Assembly (NCBI GenBank): GCA_008690995.1
Contig: VRMN01000001.1
Coordinates: 2,294,001 to 2,358,000 of the forward strand
Length of the DNA: 64,000 bases
DNA from: Porphyridium purpureum
Taxonomy: Eukaryota > Rhodophyta > Bangiophyceae > Porphyridiales > Porphyridiaceae
Reading direction: 5' to 3'
The stretch's first letter is position 1, and the number at the start of each line of letters is the position of its first letter. The notes below the pieces were generated by a model. The model searched no databases. It had not been told where the DNA came from and saw only the letters and a list, made by a program, of their open reading frames with translations. Made by a program: the position numbers and the translations under genes. Of this stretch, positions 47,590 to 57,098 are shown in pieces.

Positions 47590-48353
47590 ACATCGATTCA
47601 GACGCGAAAAAGTGGTCCTTTCGTGTGTGGCTTACATGTCGGCTCTTGTTTCTAATTTTGTCTGCGCCAATCGAGGCCACGCACCAAAAATCCCACCGCT
47701 GGAAACCTGCTCGCTTGCTATTGCGGAGCGCGATATTGGCGATGCAAGTTGATTGGCGGGTTTGAGCCGGCCAACCAGGTGTTTGAATCAGGGGGTCATG
47801 GGGTTGTGGTGGTTCATGGTTGAAACATAGCACGTGCGCGAACCAGTTCGAAATCACGCCGTCGCAAGTGCCCCTCCGCACCCCGCAACTGTGTAATGTG
47901 GTGTGTGGAAGCGGCGAGAGGAAGATCGAGGATGGAGTTCGGCTCTGAATTCGGCCCGTTTTCCAAAAAAGAGTGCCAGTTTGGTGCAGGCGCTGTGGAA
48001 CTGGCCGGGTGCCAGAGACGCGCAGCGCGGCATCATTTTGCTATGCACTGTGACTCTCTCTCCGCTCACGACATGAGCGTGGCTTGTTGGCAAGACACCA
48101 TCACGCCAATGGCTTTGAATCAGACGCCGCGGAGTCGCAATATATAAAGTATGCGCGTCGCCTGGGCAGTGAGGGAGAAGGCGAGGATGAGACGTGGCAT
48201 GAGGCGTCGAGGAAGGGGCGGAAGATCAGAGACTTGCTCCACGCGATCCCGTTGATATAGGAAACTACAGAGCATCAAGTGTGAGGGAATAGTAGGTGCT
48301 TAGGAGCGTGCTGCGCACGGGAAGGTGACCACTGGGTCGAACGCAAACATAGG
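47590..48353. other. 5' region of wall glycoprotein A
   Basis: Holds the TATA box at 48141 and a GA-rich leader from about 48165 to 48230. No separate gene recognised. Confidence 0.5.
48141..48149 (+). promoter_or_regulatory. TATA box of wall glycoprotein A
   Basis: TATATAAAG, 205-213 bp upstream of the ATG at 48354, preceded by a GC-rich stretch and followed by a GA-rich leader. Confidence 0.65.
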
Positions 48354-51341
48354 ATGGCACGCACGAGTGCCGCGCTGCTCCTGGTACTACTCGCTGGAGT
48401 AGTGGGTGCAACGCCGCTATCCGAGTCCGTCGCGGAACGCTATGTGGTTCAGACGCAGGATATCTGCTTTACAACAGACTTGGGCGTGGACGTGAAGGGT
48501 TGCCGAAACATTAACTTTTGGGTTAATGGCGATAACGGAGCTTATGGATCGTTCTGGGACGCCCTCTTCCTCCAAGAGTCCCGAAAAGGAGAGTCACCCG
48601 CGGACAACGTTTTTGAGCTTAAATGCCCTGCGGATCGTGCTGTGTACGCTGGTGGAAACTGCATGTGGAGCTCGTTCGACGATCCGAATGCACAGACTAT
48701 CTGCCCGGGCACATGGACCGGACCGACCGAGTTTTCAGTTCCCGAGCCAATCTATCCATCTTCGCCGTTGGAAGTGGTGAAGGCGCTTGTGGACGAGGAC
48801 AAATGGCTCATCATCGAGGACGACCTTCACGAAATCAAATTCTCTGGCACGAACTGGGAGGATCACATTGGTTTCTCCCTCGTATCGGTCGAAGACCACG
48901 AGTACGCTAGCACGTCTGATAGGTTGGTGGTGTTCAGTACAGGTGGCGCTGCCGAGGGTTTGCACAGGAAGCAAATGTGCACCAACGTCTATGGTGACAA
49001 CAATGGAGGAACAGACGACTCTATCTTTACGATGAACGGGGACCCTGCGCCATTTTTGAGTGTGTGCCAGAATGACTATTTTGCGCCTGAGACTCTCGAG
49101 ACGAGCTCGTGTGCAGTAATGCAGTTCTATTTGTGTGCCAACGTGGACGGAGTCTGCGACTACTCAAATCCGGCGGCCGACAGGATGGTTCTGGACGACC
49201 TTAACTTTGGATTTGGGTTTGCGTCTGCTGAGTACTTTGTGTTTGACGGAAGGTTGGGTGAGAATACGTTGTTTAGCGATGTGGCGGCTATCAGCGTGGT
49301 TGCGCTGGGCCTGCCCTCCGAAAACGATGACTACCCCTACGTGTCATTGTGGAATCCAGAGACTTCAACTATCCGAGGCAACCGCGCTCAACTGCCGGAC
49401 ATGCTGGGAGAGGTCTCCGTCGGAAACGTGAACTTGCAGTCGAATCCTGAGTTTTTCCGCAGTCAGGACGCTGTGCCTAATGCCAAGATTGAGAGTTTTG
49501 GATGGTCTTCATTCTTGCAGGCACCATTTCCGGATGCTATTCTTCGCAACACCGTGTATCAACTTACAGTTGGCGTTTGCGATTGTGGCAACTCCTCATC
49601 AGTCTTCTCGTCCGCCTTGTATCTTGGCGCGGACTCAATCACTCGCTGCAGCTTCACGCCAAGCGCAAAGGATTGTTCCTACGACGCTGCTGCGTATGAT
49701 CTGCTTGGAGAAGTTAACGGGGTTATTCAGCTTCGCCTGAGGGATTCAGTTTGCCCCGTCATGCTGAAACCCACGTTTGAAAACGAGTGCGGTGGCCCAG
49801 GACAGTTTATGCGCGAAGTGAGCTCCGTGACGAACAGCGATGGATCAATCACTCAGGTGTTCGAATCTGCTTTCCGTCCTGACAGTGAGTTCGGAAGATG
49901 CTCGTACCAGCTTTTCAATGTGGAGAATCGTCCTCCAACAGCAACCATCACGGTTGCGCCCACGGAGAAGCAGCTGGATGCCGCCAACCCGAATGGAGAT
50001 GCACCTGTCCTGTACACTTGGACTGCGACGGGTTGTGACTTGGTCAAGGTTGAGATTACATACGACGCTTCCGACAAGGCGCCTGCGGCCCTCAAGCCGG
50101 TGAACCCAACGTACGTTGAAAACTACCCCGTGCCGTATCCGCAAGTCGATGGTGACTCGGAGACAGTCACATATAGGTATGCAGAGCCGGAGCGTAGCTT
50201 CCGAAATAACGCAGGCCAGTTGTACAAGCTGGAGTTGGGTACAACGCTGTACACTGCTGTTATTGTGGCAACAGACTCGTTCGGTCGCACGGCCACGGCG
50301 AACCAGAGTGTCTGCATCGGTGAAAACTGGGTGAACCCCGTCGGGCAGGATCTGATGGGTAATGCAATCCCAACCCTGTTGAATTTCGTGTGCTCAGACG
50401 ATGATGACAATGTCGGAGGAACGCCCACACCGTCGCCATCGCCGTCGCCGTCGCCGTCGCCGTCGCCATCGCCGTCGCCATCGCCATCGCCATCGCCATC
50501 GCCATCGCCGTCGCCATCGCCTCCGGAGGAGTACTGCTGCTCACCGCATGACCATGGAGCAGTTTGCCCTGTTGTCTCGAACCCGCCGGAGACAACTTCA
50601 GCGAGCAGCGGGTCAGAAAAGTCTGGTCACAGCGGATCGGAGAAGTCAAATAGCAGCGGGTCAGAGAAATCAGGACACAGTGATTCGGAGACGTCAGGAA
50701 ACAGTGGGTCAGAAAAGTCCGGGCACAGCGGATCTTCTGACTCAGAATCGGATTCCGAATCGAGCGACGGAAAAAACAAGAGGAAATTCTCGGTTGACTC
50801 GATTCGTACGGGCCGCGGCCGTGGAGGCAGGGGTCGTGGTGGTCGAGGAGGTTCGTCGCACTCCAGTGACTCGGAGAAGAGTGATGGCTCGCAATGCAGC
50901 GAGTCAGAGGTCGAGAAAACTAAGGTTCCGGAAGTTTGCTGCCCATGTACTTGTCCTGTTCCGCCACCGAAGCTGCCGACGTGCGGCAAGGAGAGCAGTG
51001 GTTCGGAAAAGAGTGATTCGGAAAAGAGTGGTTCGGAAAAGAGTGGTTCGGAAAAGAGTGGTTCGGAAAAGAGTGGTTCGGAAAAGAGCGGATCTGAGAA
51101 GAGCGGATCTGAGAAGAGCGGATCTGAGAAGAGCTGCTCGGAGAAGAGCGGTTCCGAAAAGAGTAATTCCGAGAAAAGCTGTTCAGAGAAGAGCGGTTCC
51201 GAAAAGAGCGGTTCCGAAAAGAGTGGCTCTGGAAGGAGTCGTTCGGAAAGGAGTGGTTCGGAGAAGAGCTGCTCGGAAACCTCGAGCGGTTCAGAAAGCT
51301 CTAGGGGTCGGGGAAGGTCTCGAGGCGGGAGAAGGCACTGA
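48354..51341 (+). CDS. Secreted wall-type glycoprotein A with Ser-Pro rod and SEK repeats
   Basis: 995 residues with a clear signal peptide (MARTSAALLLVLLAGVVGA). Residues about 25-690 are a Cys-containing ectodomain shared along its whole length with the next gene but with no family I recognise. It begins RYVVQTQDICFTTDLGVDVK and includes CMWSSFDDPNAQTICPGTWT and MVLDDLNFGFGFASAEYF. Residues 692-723 are an uninterrupted Ser-Pro rod, a likely hydroxyproline/arabinosylation target as in algal extensin-like proteins. Cys pairs (EEYCCSPHDHGAVCP, PEVCCPCTCPVPPPKLPTC) flank a region of SGSEKSG repeats and a GRGRGGRGRGG segment. Residues 881-975 are about eighteen SEKSG units, and the tail is basic (GRGRSRGGRRH). 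No membrane anchor. Role in the sulfated-polysaccharide wall is inferred. Confidence 0.88.
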   Translation: MARTSAALLLVLLAGVVGATPLSESVAERYVVQTQDICFTTDLGVDVKGCRNINFWVNGDNGAYGSFWDALFLQESRKGESPADNVFELKCPADRAVYAGGNCMWSSFDDPNAQTICPGTWTGPTEFSVPEPIYPSSPLEVVKALVDEDKWLIIEDDLHEIKFSGTNWEDHIGFSLVSVEDHEYASTSDRLVVFSTGGAAEGLHRKQMCTNVYGDNNGGTDDSIFTMNGDPAPFLSVCQNDYFAPETLETSSCAVMQFYLCANVDGVCDYSNPAADRMVLDDLNFGFGFASAEYFVFDGRLGENTLFSDVAAISVVALGLPSENDDYPYVSLWNPETSTIRGNRAQLPDMLGEVSVGNVNLQSNPEFFRSQDAVPNAKIESFGWSSFLQAPFPDAILRNTVYQLTVGVCDCGNSSSVFSSALYLGADSITRCSFTPSAKDCSYDAAAYDLLGEVNGVIQLRLRDSVCPVMLKPTFENECGGPGQFMREVSSVTNSDGSITQVFESAFRPDSEFGRCSYQLFNVENRPPTATITVAPTEKQLDAANPNGDAPVLYTWTATGCDLVKVEITYDASDKAPAALKPVNPTYVENYPVPYPQVDGDSETVTYRYAEPERSFRNNAGQLYKLELGTTLYTAVIVATDSFGRTATANQSVCIGENWVNPVGQDLMGNAIPTLLNFVCSDDDDNVGGTPTPSPSPSPSPSPSPSPSPSPSPSPSPSPSPSPPEEYCCSPHDHGAVCPVVSNPPETTSASSGSEKSGHSGSEKSNSSGSEKSGHSDSETSGNSGSEKSGHSGSSDSESDSESSDGKNKRKFSVDSIRTGRGRGGRGRGGRGGSSHSSDSEKSDGSQCSESEVEKTKVPEVCCPCTCPVPPPKLPTCGKESSGSEKSDSEKSGSEKSGSEKSGSEKSGSEKSGSEKSGSEKSGSEKSCSEKSGSEKSNSEKSCSEKSGSEKSGSEKSGSGRSRSERSGSEKSCSETSSGSESSRGRGRSRGGRRH
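50431..50522 (+). repeat. Ser-Pro codon repeat in glycoprotein A
   Basis: TCGCCG/TCGCCA hexamers, about 15 copies, encode the Ser-Pro rod. Alternation of CCG and CCA gives copies that are not identical, so the tract is old or under selection at the protein level. Confidence 0.85.
50998..51291 (+). repeat. 15-bp SEKSG codon repeat in glycoprotein A
   Basis: Tandem 15-bp units of the form GGTTCGGAAAAGAGT encode Ser-Glu-Lys repeats. Blocks of identical units (51018-51080, 51085-51130) alternate with diverged ones, indicating repeated local expansion. Confidence 0.85.
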
Positions 51342-52970
51342 AGTATCTACAGTAGTGACTCCGAAGATTTACGTGGCAGACGATAGTGAACGATTTATGC
51401 GACTCGTATGAGTTGGGTCGCTCTTGCGGCTACTGATCATTGGATTATTATACGCACACATATTCACAAGGTAAGAGCGCTGCCACACTCCGCCTCTCTT
51501 ATTCCTGAGCAAAGGCACACGCGGCGGGGGCTTTCACCGACCTTTCTGAATGTTGTTGTGCATGGGAAACTATGAGTAAAGTAAATTTCTTCGATGCGTG
51601 TAATCCTTGGGACCATGTTGATGAGAGACAAACTTGAGAAGAGCAAAAATGCCCAACTTGGCAGAAAGCAGTACGGCATCGCCACGAGCCCGTCCGCCCG
51701 CAGCGCAGCTCTCTTTATTTAAATCCTTGAGCGGGCGTAAGAAATTCATGTGGTGCGCCGCGCACACTGGCCACGAGTCTCTTTGAACTGATCGCGGCGC
51801 GTGCAGTGATGCTGGGCAAAGGTTACCAAATAATGCGTATCCGTGGAAAGAATTGAACATCTTTCCATGTCTTGTGTTTGAAAGAGCGTTCGGAATTTCA
51901 TGCGCCGCCTGAAGACCTTGGACCATTCCTCCTCTACTTCCAATCATTTTCCATCCTTCCCGCCTCTGTGCGGCAAATTAGCCTTTGTATCCCTCGCATT
52001 TACACAAGATGCAACGAAACACACCTCGCCGCCATTGCCGCTCCAACTGGACATCCTCCCCGTCCTACGCGCCACTCCACAAACCTCACCCATTCATGAC
52101 CCCAAAACATCCCACTTACCTGTAAATCCTCACACGCCAACAAACCCATCCAACCCCATTCACTCAGGCATTCCACACACACACGCCGCCACAAACAGTC
52201 GTGCGCAAGTGGCTCTTATTGGCGCCTTGTTTGTTCTTTATTCCTTATTCCTTATTCCTTATTCCCCCTTCATCCAACCTGCTTGGATGAAAACCAAAAA
52301 TACACACGCACACGCGCCACTAGAGAACCCGAGCCACAAAAAGCCGCAAAGAGAGGGAATAGCAGTAGCAACATCAACACCAATTATAAAAAAAAATAAA
52401 AAAAAAAATTGGGGCCCAACACGGTAAAACGATTCCTTCCAGCGCGCCGAGCCACTTTTTGGGTATAGAGAATAGCTGCACGTGACTATTGCACGCCCGG
52501 CTTACGTGCGGACGGCTTATTGTTATTCCCTCCTCTTGTGGGTGAGTGCAGTGCGTGACGTGACGGTATCACGGACGCGCTCGTTCCGACGCAGATTTAC
52601 TAGGCTGCGCGCGCGCCGCACGCGTAACCCAATGAGGCGTGGTGGTGAATCGGAAGGTGGCACCCGCGCAAGAACCCCCCTGTGGAGCTAAACGAGCCGG
52701 ATTCCGGGAAAAGAGGGAATATCGCGTGCGTGCGGCTAATATCCTGGCACATCCCATCATCGCCCGCCCTTGCACGCCATGCGCCGCAGCCGCTTTGAAT
52801 TCGGCTCAGGCACAACCTATAAACTGCCGACCGGGTCTCCCGACCTCTCACCGCGCAAGATGGATGCCAGGCACGAGCCAGCAAAGAGACACGGCGAGGA
52901 ACGGCTTCTCGAGCAACTGTTCTTCTTTCGTCCGCAGCCCTGACGTTCGGAAGGCTGTTCAGCGTCAAAG
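51342..52970. other. Intergenic between the two wall glycoprotein genes
   Basis: 1.6 kb of C/T-rich and low-complexity DNA: TTCCTTA repeats at 52241-52265 and an A tract at 52386-52411. The TATA box of gene B is at 52817. Frames here are short or compositional; a minus-strand frame at 51746-51943 (VEEEWSKVFRRRMKFRTLFQ) is weakly coding-like. Confidence 0.45.
52817..52823 (+). promoter_or_regulatory. TATA box of wall glycoprotein B
   Basis: CTATAAA 148-154 bp upstream of the start codon of the second glycoprotein gene. Confidence 0.55.
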
Positions 52971-55712
52971 ATGGCACGCGTGTCAGCCGCGTTCGTGCTT
53001 GTCCTCTTCGTTGGAGCCGCTATTGCGGCTCCGGTGCTCGAGAACAAGTCTGAGCGCTATGTGGTTCAGAGCCAGAACACTTGCTTCACCACGGACTTGG
53101 GCGTGGATATTAAGGGGTGCAGGAATATCAGGTTCTGGCAGGACGGTGACGCCGGGAAATTCGGATCGTTCTGGGACGCACTCTACGCGCAAGAGAGTCT
53201 GAAGGGAGAGTCACCTGCAGACAACGTTTTCGAGCTCAAGTGTCCCGCGGACCGCGCTGCGTACGCAGGCGGAAACTGCATGTGGAGCTCGTTCGATGAC
53301 CCGAACGCGCAGAGCATTTGCCCGGGTACATGGACAGGCCCGACTCAGTTTTCAGTACCCGAGCCAATCTACCCAGCCTCGCCGTTGGATGTGGTGAAGG
53401 CTCTGGTGGACGAGGATAAGTGGCTGATTGTGCAGGACCAGCTGCACACCATCAGATTCTCGGGGGACAGCTGGCAGAACCATAAGGGCTTTGGCCTTGT
53501 ATCCATGGTGAACCACGAATATGCACCTGCGTCAGACAAGTTTGTTGTGTTCAGCACAGGTGGTGCGGCCGAAGGTGTGCACAGCAAGCAGATGTGCACA
53601 AATGTGTACGGAGACAGCAACGGAGGCTCTAACGACGAGATGTTCAAATTGGGTGCGGATCCCGCACCGTTCCTAGAGGTGTGCCGTAATGACTACATTA
53701 CACCAGAGGCGCTGAGCACAGACTCTTGCGCTGTGTTACAGTTCTACCTGTGCGCGAATGTGGACGGTGCGTGCGACTATGCAAACCCGAACGCCGACAG
53801 GATGGTTTTGGATGATTTGAACTTTGGATTCGGTTTTGCGTCGGCCGAGTACTACACGTATGACGGGCAGGACGGTGAGAACACTTTGTTCAGTGACGTG
53901 GCTGCGATCAGCGTGGTAAGTTTGGGATTGCCGACGGAGACGGACTACCCATACGTCTCGCTGTGGGATCCTGTGGCCATGAGTATCACCGGCAATCGCG
54001 CGCAACTGCCAAATGGTCTAGGTGAGGTATCGGTGGGAAACGTGAACCTGCAATCTAATCCAGACTTTTTCCGCAGTCAGGATACGGTACCGAATGCTAT
54101 GATCGAGAGCTTTGGATGGTCTAAGTTTTTGGAGGCACCGTTCCCAGACGCGATTCTGCGCAACACAGTGTACCAGTTCACAATCGGCGTCTGCGACTGT
54201 ATTAGTGCGCTGGAAACACCTTCTTCGTTTTCTTCGGCGCTTTACATGAGGGCGGACTCGATAAGTACGTGCAGTTTTACTCCAACGGCGAAGGAGTGCC
54301 CAGTTCCCGATGTCTATGACAATAACGGAGTCGTCGACGGCGTCATTCAGCTGAGCCTGAAGGCCCTTACGTGCCCGGTCGCCCTCGAGCCGACCTTTAC
54401 AAACGATTGCTTCGGCCCTGGGCAGAGCATGACTTTGGTCAGCTCGGAAACGGACGAGCTTGGAAATTTGAACCAGGTCTTTGAGTCTCCATTCAGACCC
54501 AGTGACGAGTTCGGGCGCTGCAAGTACAGCATTTCGGGAATTGAGGATAGGTCGCCCACTGCCACAATCGAGATCACCAACATTCTTGGGAGTCCGAAGA
54601 CGACGCAGCTGAGCGCGGCCATCCCGAACGGAATTGCACCTGTGGAGTACACCTGGACCGCAACAGCTTGTGATTTGGCGAAAGTCGAGATTGTATTTGA
54701 TGGGAATGTGACTCAAGCTCCTACCGGACTCAATCCAGTGGCGCCAACCTATGTGGAGACATACCTGTCGCCTTATCCTCAGGCGGACAACGGCGTGGAG
54801 ACGACCAGTTACAGGTGGGCCGAGGAAGCTGATACTTACTTCAACAACGAGAACCAGGCGTTCAAGTACACCTTGGGAGCAACGCAATATACGGCAGTGA
54901 TCACAGCAACGGACACCTTTGGCCGCACTGCCATGGCTTATGCATACGTGTGTGTTGGTGAGTACTGGGTGAACCCGACAGGAGTTGATCTCTTCGGAGA
55001 GCCAATTCCAATCCTGTTGCCTTTCTTGATATCTTGCGGTGGGGACACAGACGTTGTTGGCTCAGTTCCTCCGTCGCCATCGCCATCGCCATCGCCATCG
55101 CCATCGCCATCGCCATCGCCATCGCCAGAGGAGTACTGCTGCCTACCAACGGACCCCGGAGCTGTGTGCCCATTGGAGACGGAGGAACCGGAAGTGACGA
55201 AGGGGGCGTGCGGGTCAGATTCAAGCAGCTGTTCGGAATCTGGCACTTCGGATTCAAGCTCGTCAGATTCGGAGCCGGGCGCGACAAAGGGTCCGTGCGG
55301 ATTGAGTTCTAGCAGCTGTCCGAGCTCGTCAGACTCCAGTTCGAGCAGTGAGGACGAGACCGAGCTGCCAACGATGCACCGCAGACGATTTGTGTCGAAC
55401 AGCCGTACGTTCAGTGGTGCTTCTGACACAAGGGATACGAGCGGATCAGAGACGAGTGCCTCTGAGAACAGTAATCCAGGTACTCATTCCGAGTCGAGCA
55501 ATTCGTCCTCGAGCGACTCGAGTGACAGCGACGTCGATGCGACCGAGTCTCCGCCTGTGCCTTGTTGTCCATGCAAATGTGCTGTGCCGCCGCCTCAGCT
55601 TCCAACGTGCAGCGATGGTGGAAAGAGCGGGTCAATCTCGGGTTCATCTTCTGATTCCAACTCTGCCTCAAGCTCTGACTCTACTTCAGGGTCTGACTCT
55701 GAAAGTCATTAA
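52971..55712 (+). CDS. Secreted wall-type glycoprotein B, paralogue of A
   Basis: 913 residues with signal peptide (MARVSAAFVLVLFVGAAIAA). The ectodomain (about 25-695) aligns with glycoprotein A throughout, sharing ERYVVQSQNTCFTTDLGVDI, GESPADNVFELKCPADRA, CMWSSFDDPNAQSICPGTWT, MVLDDLNFGFGFASAEYYTY and VSVGNVNLQSNPDFFRSQD. The Ser-Pro rod is shorter (about residues 702-719). The tail differs: it is acidic and Ser/Asp-rich (SSSDSSDSDVDATESPPVP, ending SGSDSESH), lacks the SEK units and the basic RG end, but keeps the Cys-Pro motif CCPCKCAVPPPQLPTC. The two form a tandem pair from one duplication, after which the ectodomain stayed similar and the tails changed charge. Confidence 0.88.
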   Translation: MARVSAAFVLVLFVGAAIAAPVLENKSERYVVQSQNTCFTTDLGVDIKGCRNIRFWQDGDAGKFGSFWDALYAQESLKGESPADNVFELKCPADRAAYAGGNCMWSSFDDPNAQSICPGTWTGPTQFSVPEPIYPASPLDVVKALVDEDKWLIVQDQLHTIRFSGDSWQNHKGFGLVSMVNHEYAPASDKFVVFSTGGAAEGVHSKQMCTNVYGDSNGGSNDEMFKLGADPAPFLEVCRNDYITPEALSTDSCAVLQFYLCANVDGACDYANPNADRMVLDDLNFGFGFASAEYYTYDGQDGENTLFSDVAAISVVSLGLPTETDYPYVSLWDPVAMSITGNRAQLPNGLGEVSVGNVNLQSNPDFFRSQDTVPNAMIESFGWSKFLEAPFPDAILRNTVYQFTIGVCDCISALETPSSFSSALYMRADSISTCSFTPTAKECPVPDVYDNNGVVDGVIQLSLKALTCPVALEPTFTNDCFGPGQSMTLVSSETDELGNLNQVFESPFRPSDEFGRCKYSISGIEDRSPTATIEITNILGSPKTTQLSAAIPNGIAPVEYTWTATACDLAKVEIVFDGNVTQAPTGLNPVAPTYVETYLSPYPQADNGVETTSYRWAEEADTYFNNENQAFKYTLGATQYTAVITATDTFGRTAMAYAYVCVGEYWVNPTGVDLFGEPIPILLPFLISCGGDTDVVGSVPPSPSPSPSPSPSPSPSPSPEEYCCLPTDPGAVCPLETEEPEVTKGACGSDSSSCSESGTSDSSSSDSEPGATKGPCGLSSSSCPSSSDSSSSSEDETELPTMHRRRFVSNSRTFSGASDTRDTSGSETSASENSNPGTHSESSNSSSSDSSDSDVDATESPPVPCCPCKCAVPPPQLPTCSDGGKSGSISGSSSDSNSASSSDSTSGSDSESH
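55075..55128 (+). repeat. Ser-Pro codon repeat in glycoprotein B
   Basis: About nine hexamers, almost all TCGCCA, more uniform than in glycoprotein A. This suggests a more recent expansion. Confidence 0.85.
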
Positions 55713-55929
55713 ACTTGGCCGCGAAGTGTTGAGTAATTTAATCGACATACCGCTCATCTAATTTGATGGCTTCCTTTACGGCAAGTCTTCGAGGGCACCC
55801 CGAAATAAGTAAACACTGCGCAATCTTTCCGACAGGCTTTGCGTTCTTCATAATTCAAGCCACCTTTCGGTTCCCGTGGGAAGTTCGCGTGAAATAGACG
55901 AGCCAGATTCAGCAAGGGGTAAAGACTAC

Positions 55930-56565
55930 ATGTCGTCTGGCCTGTTTGTTGAGGACTCACCTTCACGAATGGCGAACCATCTTTACTCCTCAGATATAAT
56001 CGCACGTGCCGCGCCCGTTTTTAACGCGCTCGTCAGTGACTTCGAAGCAGGCAGCGACGCCTGCCGCATGGCGGAGCATGACGATTGGTTCCGTCGATAC
56101 CAGACCATCGACCAGTACTTGAACTGGGCGTATAGAGACCGCGTGCTTCATCGGCTTGATAAATTCGCCCATGGCCGTACAGAAGGCCAGATGCACGCAT
56201 GCTCGCGCGTGCACGAAGTGGCGATTGGAAGGGAAACAGAGCCCCGGAGCTCTCACGCGGCGTCTTCTACACAAAGTATAAACCCGCACGAAGCGCCATC
56301 CACCCGCGTCGACGTTGGCGGCGCGATTCTGCAGAAATTTTACTGCAGCTTATGCCAGGTGCAATGCAGTAGTGTGTCGAGCCTTCAGGCACATCAACTC
56401 GGCGCAGCGCACGTCAGTCGACTAACTCATTCTTCGTCAGGCACGGGTCACGGCTGGTGCGAGGTTTGTGGCGTAACGGTCCCAGGAGGCGAGCAAGGGC
56501 GCGCGCACTTCACCGGCAAGAAGCATTTGAAGAAGGCACGTGAGGAAGCCTTGGAAACCATATGA
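55930..56565 (+). CDS. Protein with two U1/matrin-type C2H2 zinc fingers
   Basis: The ATG at 55930 gives 211 residues; an upstream GTG in frame is not needed. The N-terminal half is helical and unlike anything I know (HDDWFRRYQTIDQYLNWAYR). Two zinc fingers of the long-spacer U1/matrin type close the protein: FYCSLCQVQCSSVSSLQAHQ then LGAAH (C-x2-C-x12-H-x5-H), and WCEVCGVTVPGGEQGRAHFTGKKH. This finger type binds double-stranded or structured RNA and is common in splicing and ribosome-biogenesis factors. Function otherwise unknown. Confidence 0.75.
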   Translation: MSSGLFVEDSPSRMANHLYSSDIIARAAPVFNALVSDFEAGSDACRMAEHDDWFRRYQTIDQYLNWAYRDRVLHRLDKFAHGRTEGQMHACSRVHEVAIGRETEPRSSHAASSTQSINPHEAPSTRVDVGGAILQKFYCSLCQVQCSSVSSLQAHQLGAAHVSRLTHSSSGTGHGWCEVCGVTVPGGEQGRAHFTGKKHLKKAREEALETI

Positions 56566-57098
56566 CAGGCAGCTCCATGTATATGTGGTTTGTCATATGT
56601 GCGTCTTTTCTGACGGTGTGATATTACGCCAGCATCTTGTACTTTCTCGTAACATGGATGCATTCAAGCGCGAACCAGTCGCGAGTTGATTCAAGCTGGA
56701 TGTATCGACTGTACTTTCCCTGTGCGTGGCTTTGCCCGGCAATGTTGCCATGTGTGTAGTGTCTTGGCAAATGGTACGCGAAGAGCGCCTCTGTGCTCTA
56801 ATTGATACTGCGAACGCTTTTGTCCTCCACCCGGCTAGGACATGGAAGACGGCGTGTGCTGGCTACCTTCCGCTGGAGACAAAGATGGCTACGACACAAT
56901 TTGGAGAAAACGGGGTTGGAGGCAAGTTGGTTAACGTAATGGCAACTGTGTTCCGGATGGAAGTGGCATCAAACATTCATGTTCAGAAAAAGAGTCTCCT
57001 GGGCCTTTGTCTCCTCATTTCTTTTTCGAGTTGCTAATCAGCTCCTGCACACTGCTGCCAATGCGCAAACAGCGGGCATTCGGAAGCGATTGCTTGAG
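56566..57098. other. Intergenic between convergent genes
   Basis: 3' regions of the zinc-finger and severin genes. One CTGTAC at 56709-56714, not placed near a start codon. No gene recognised. Confidence 0.4.

Noticed and set aside
50431-50522. Regular repeats considered as CRISPR or satellite
   Set aside because: They are in-frame codon repeats of a secreted protein, without spacers.
50401-51411. 336-codon plus-strand frame of Arg-rich repeats inside glycoprotein A
   Set aside because: It is the +1 shadow of the Ser-Pro and SEK repeats of a gene with signal peptide and clear paralogue in the main frame.
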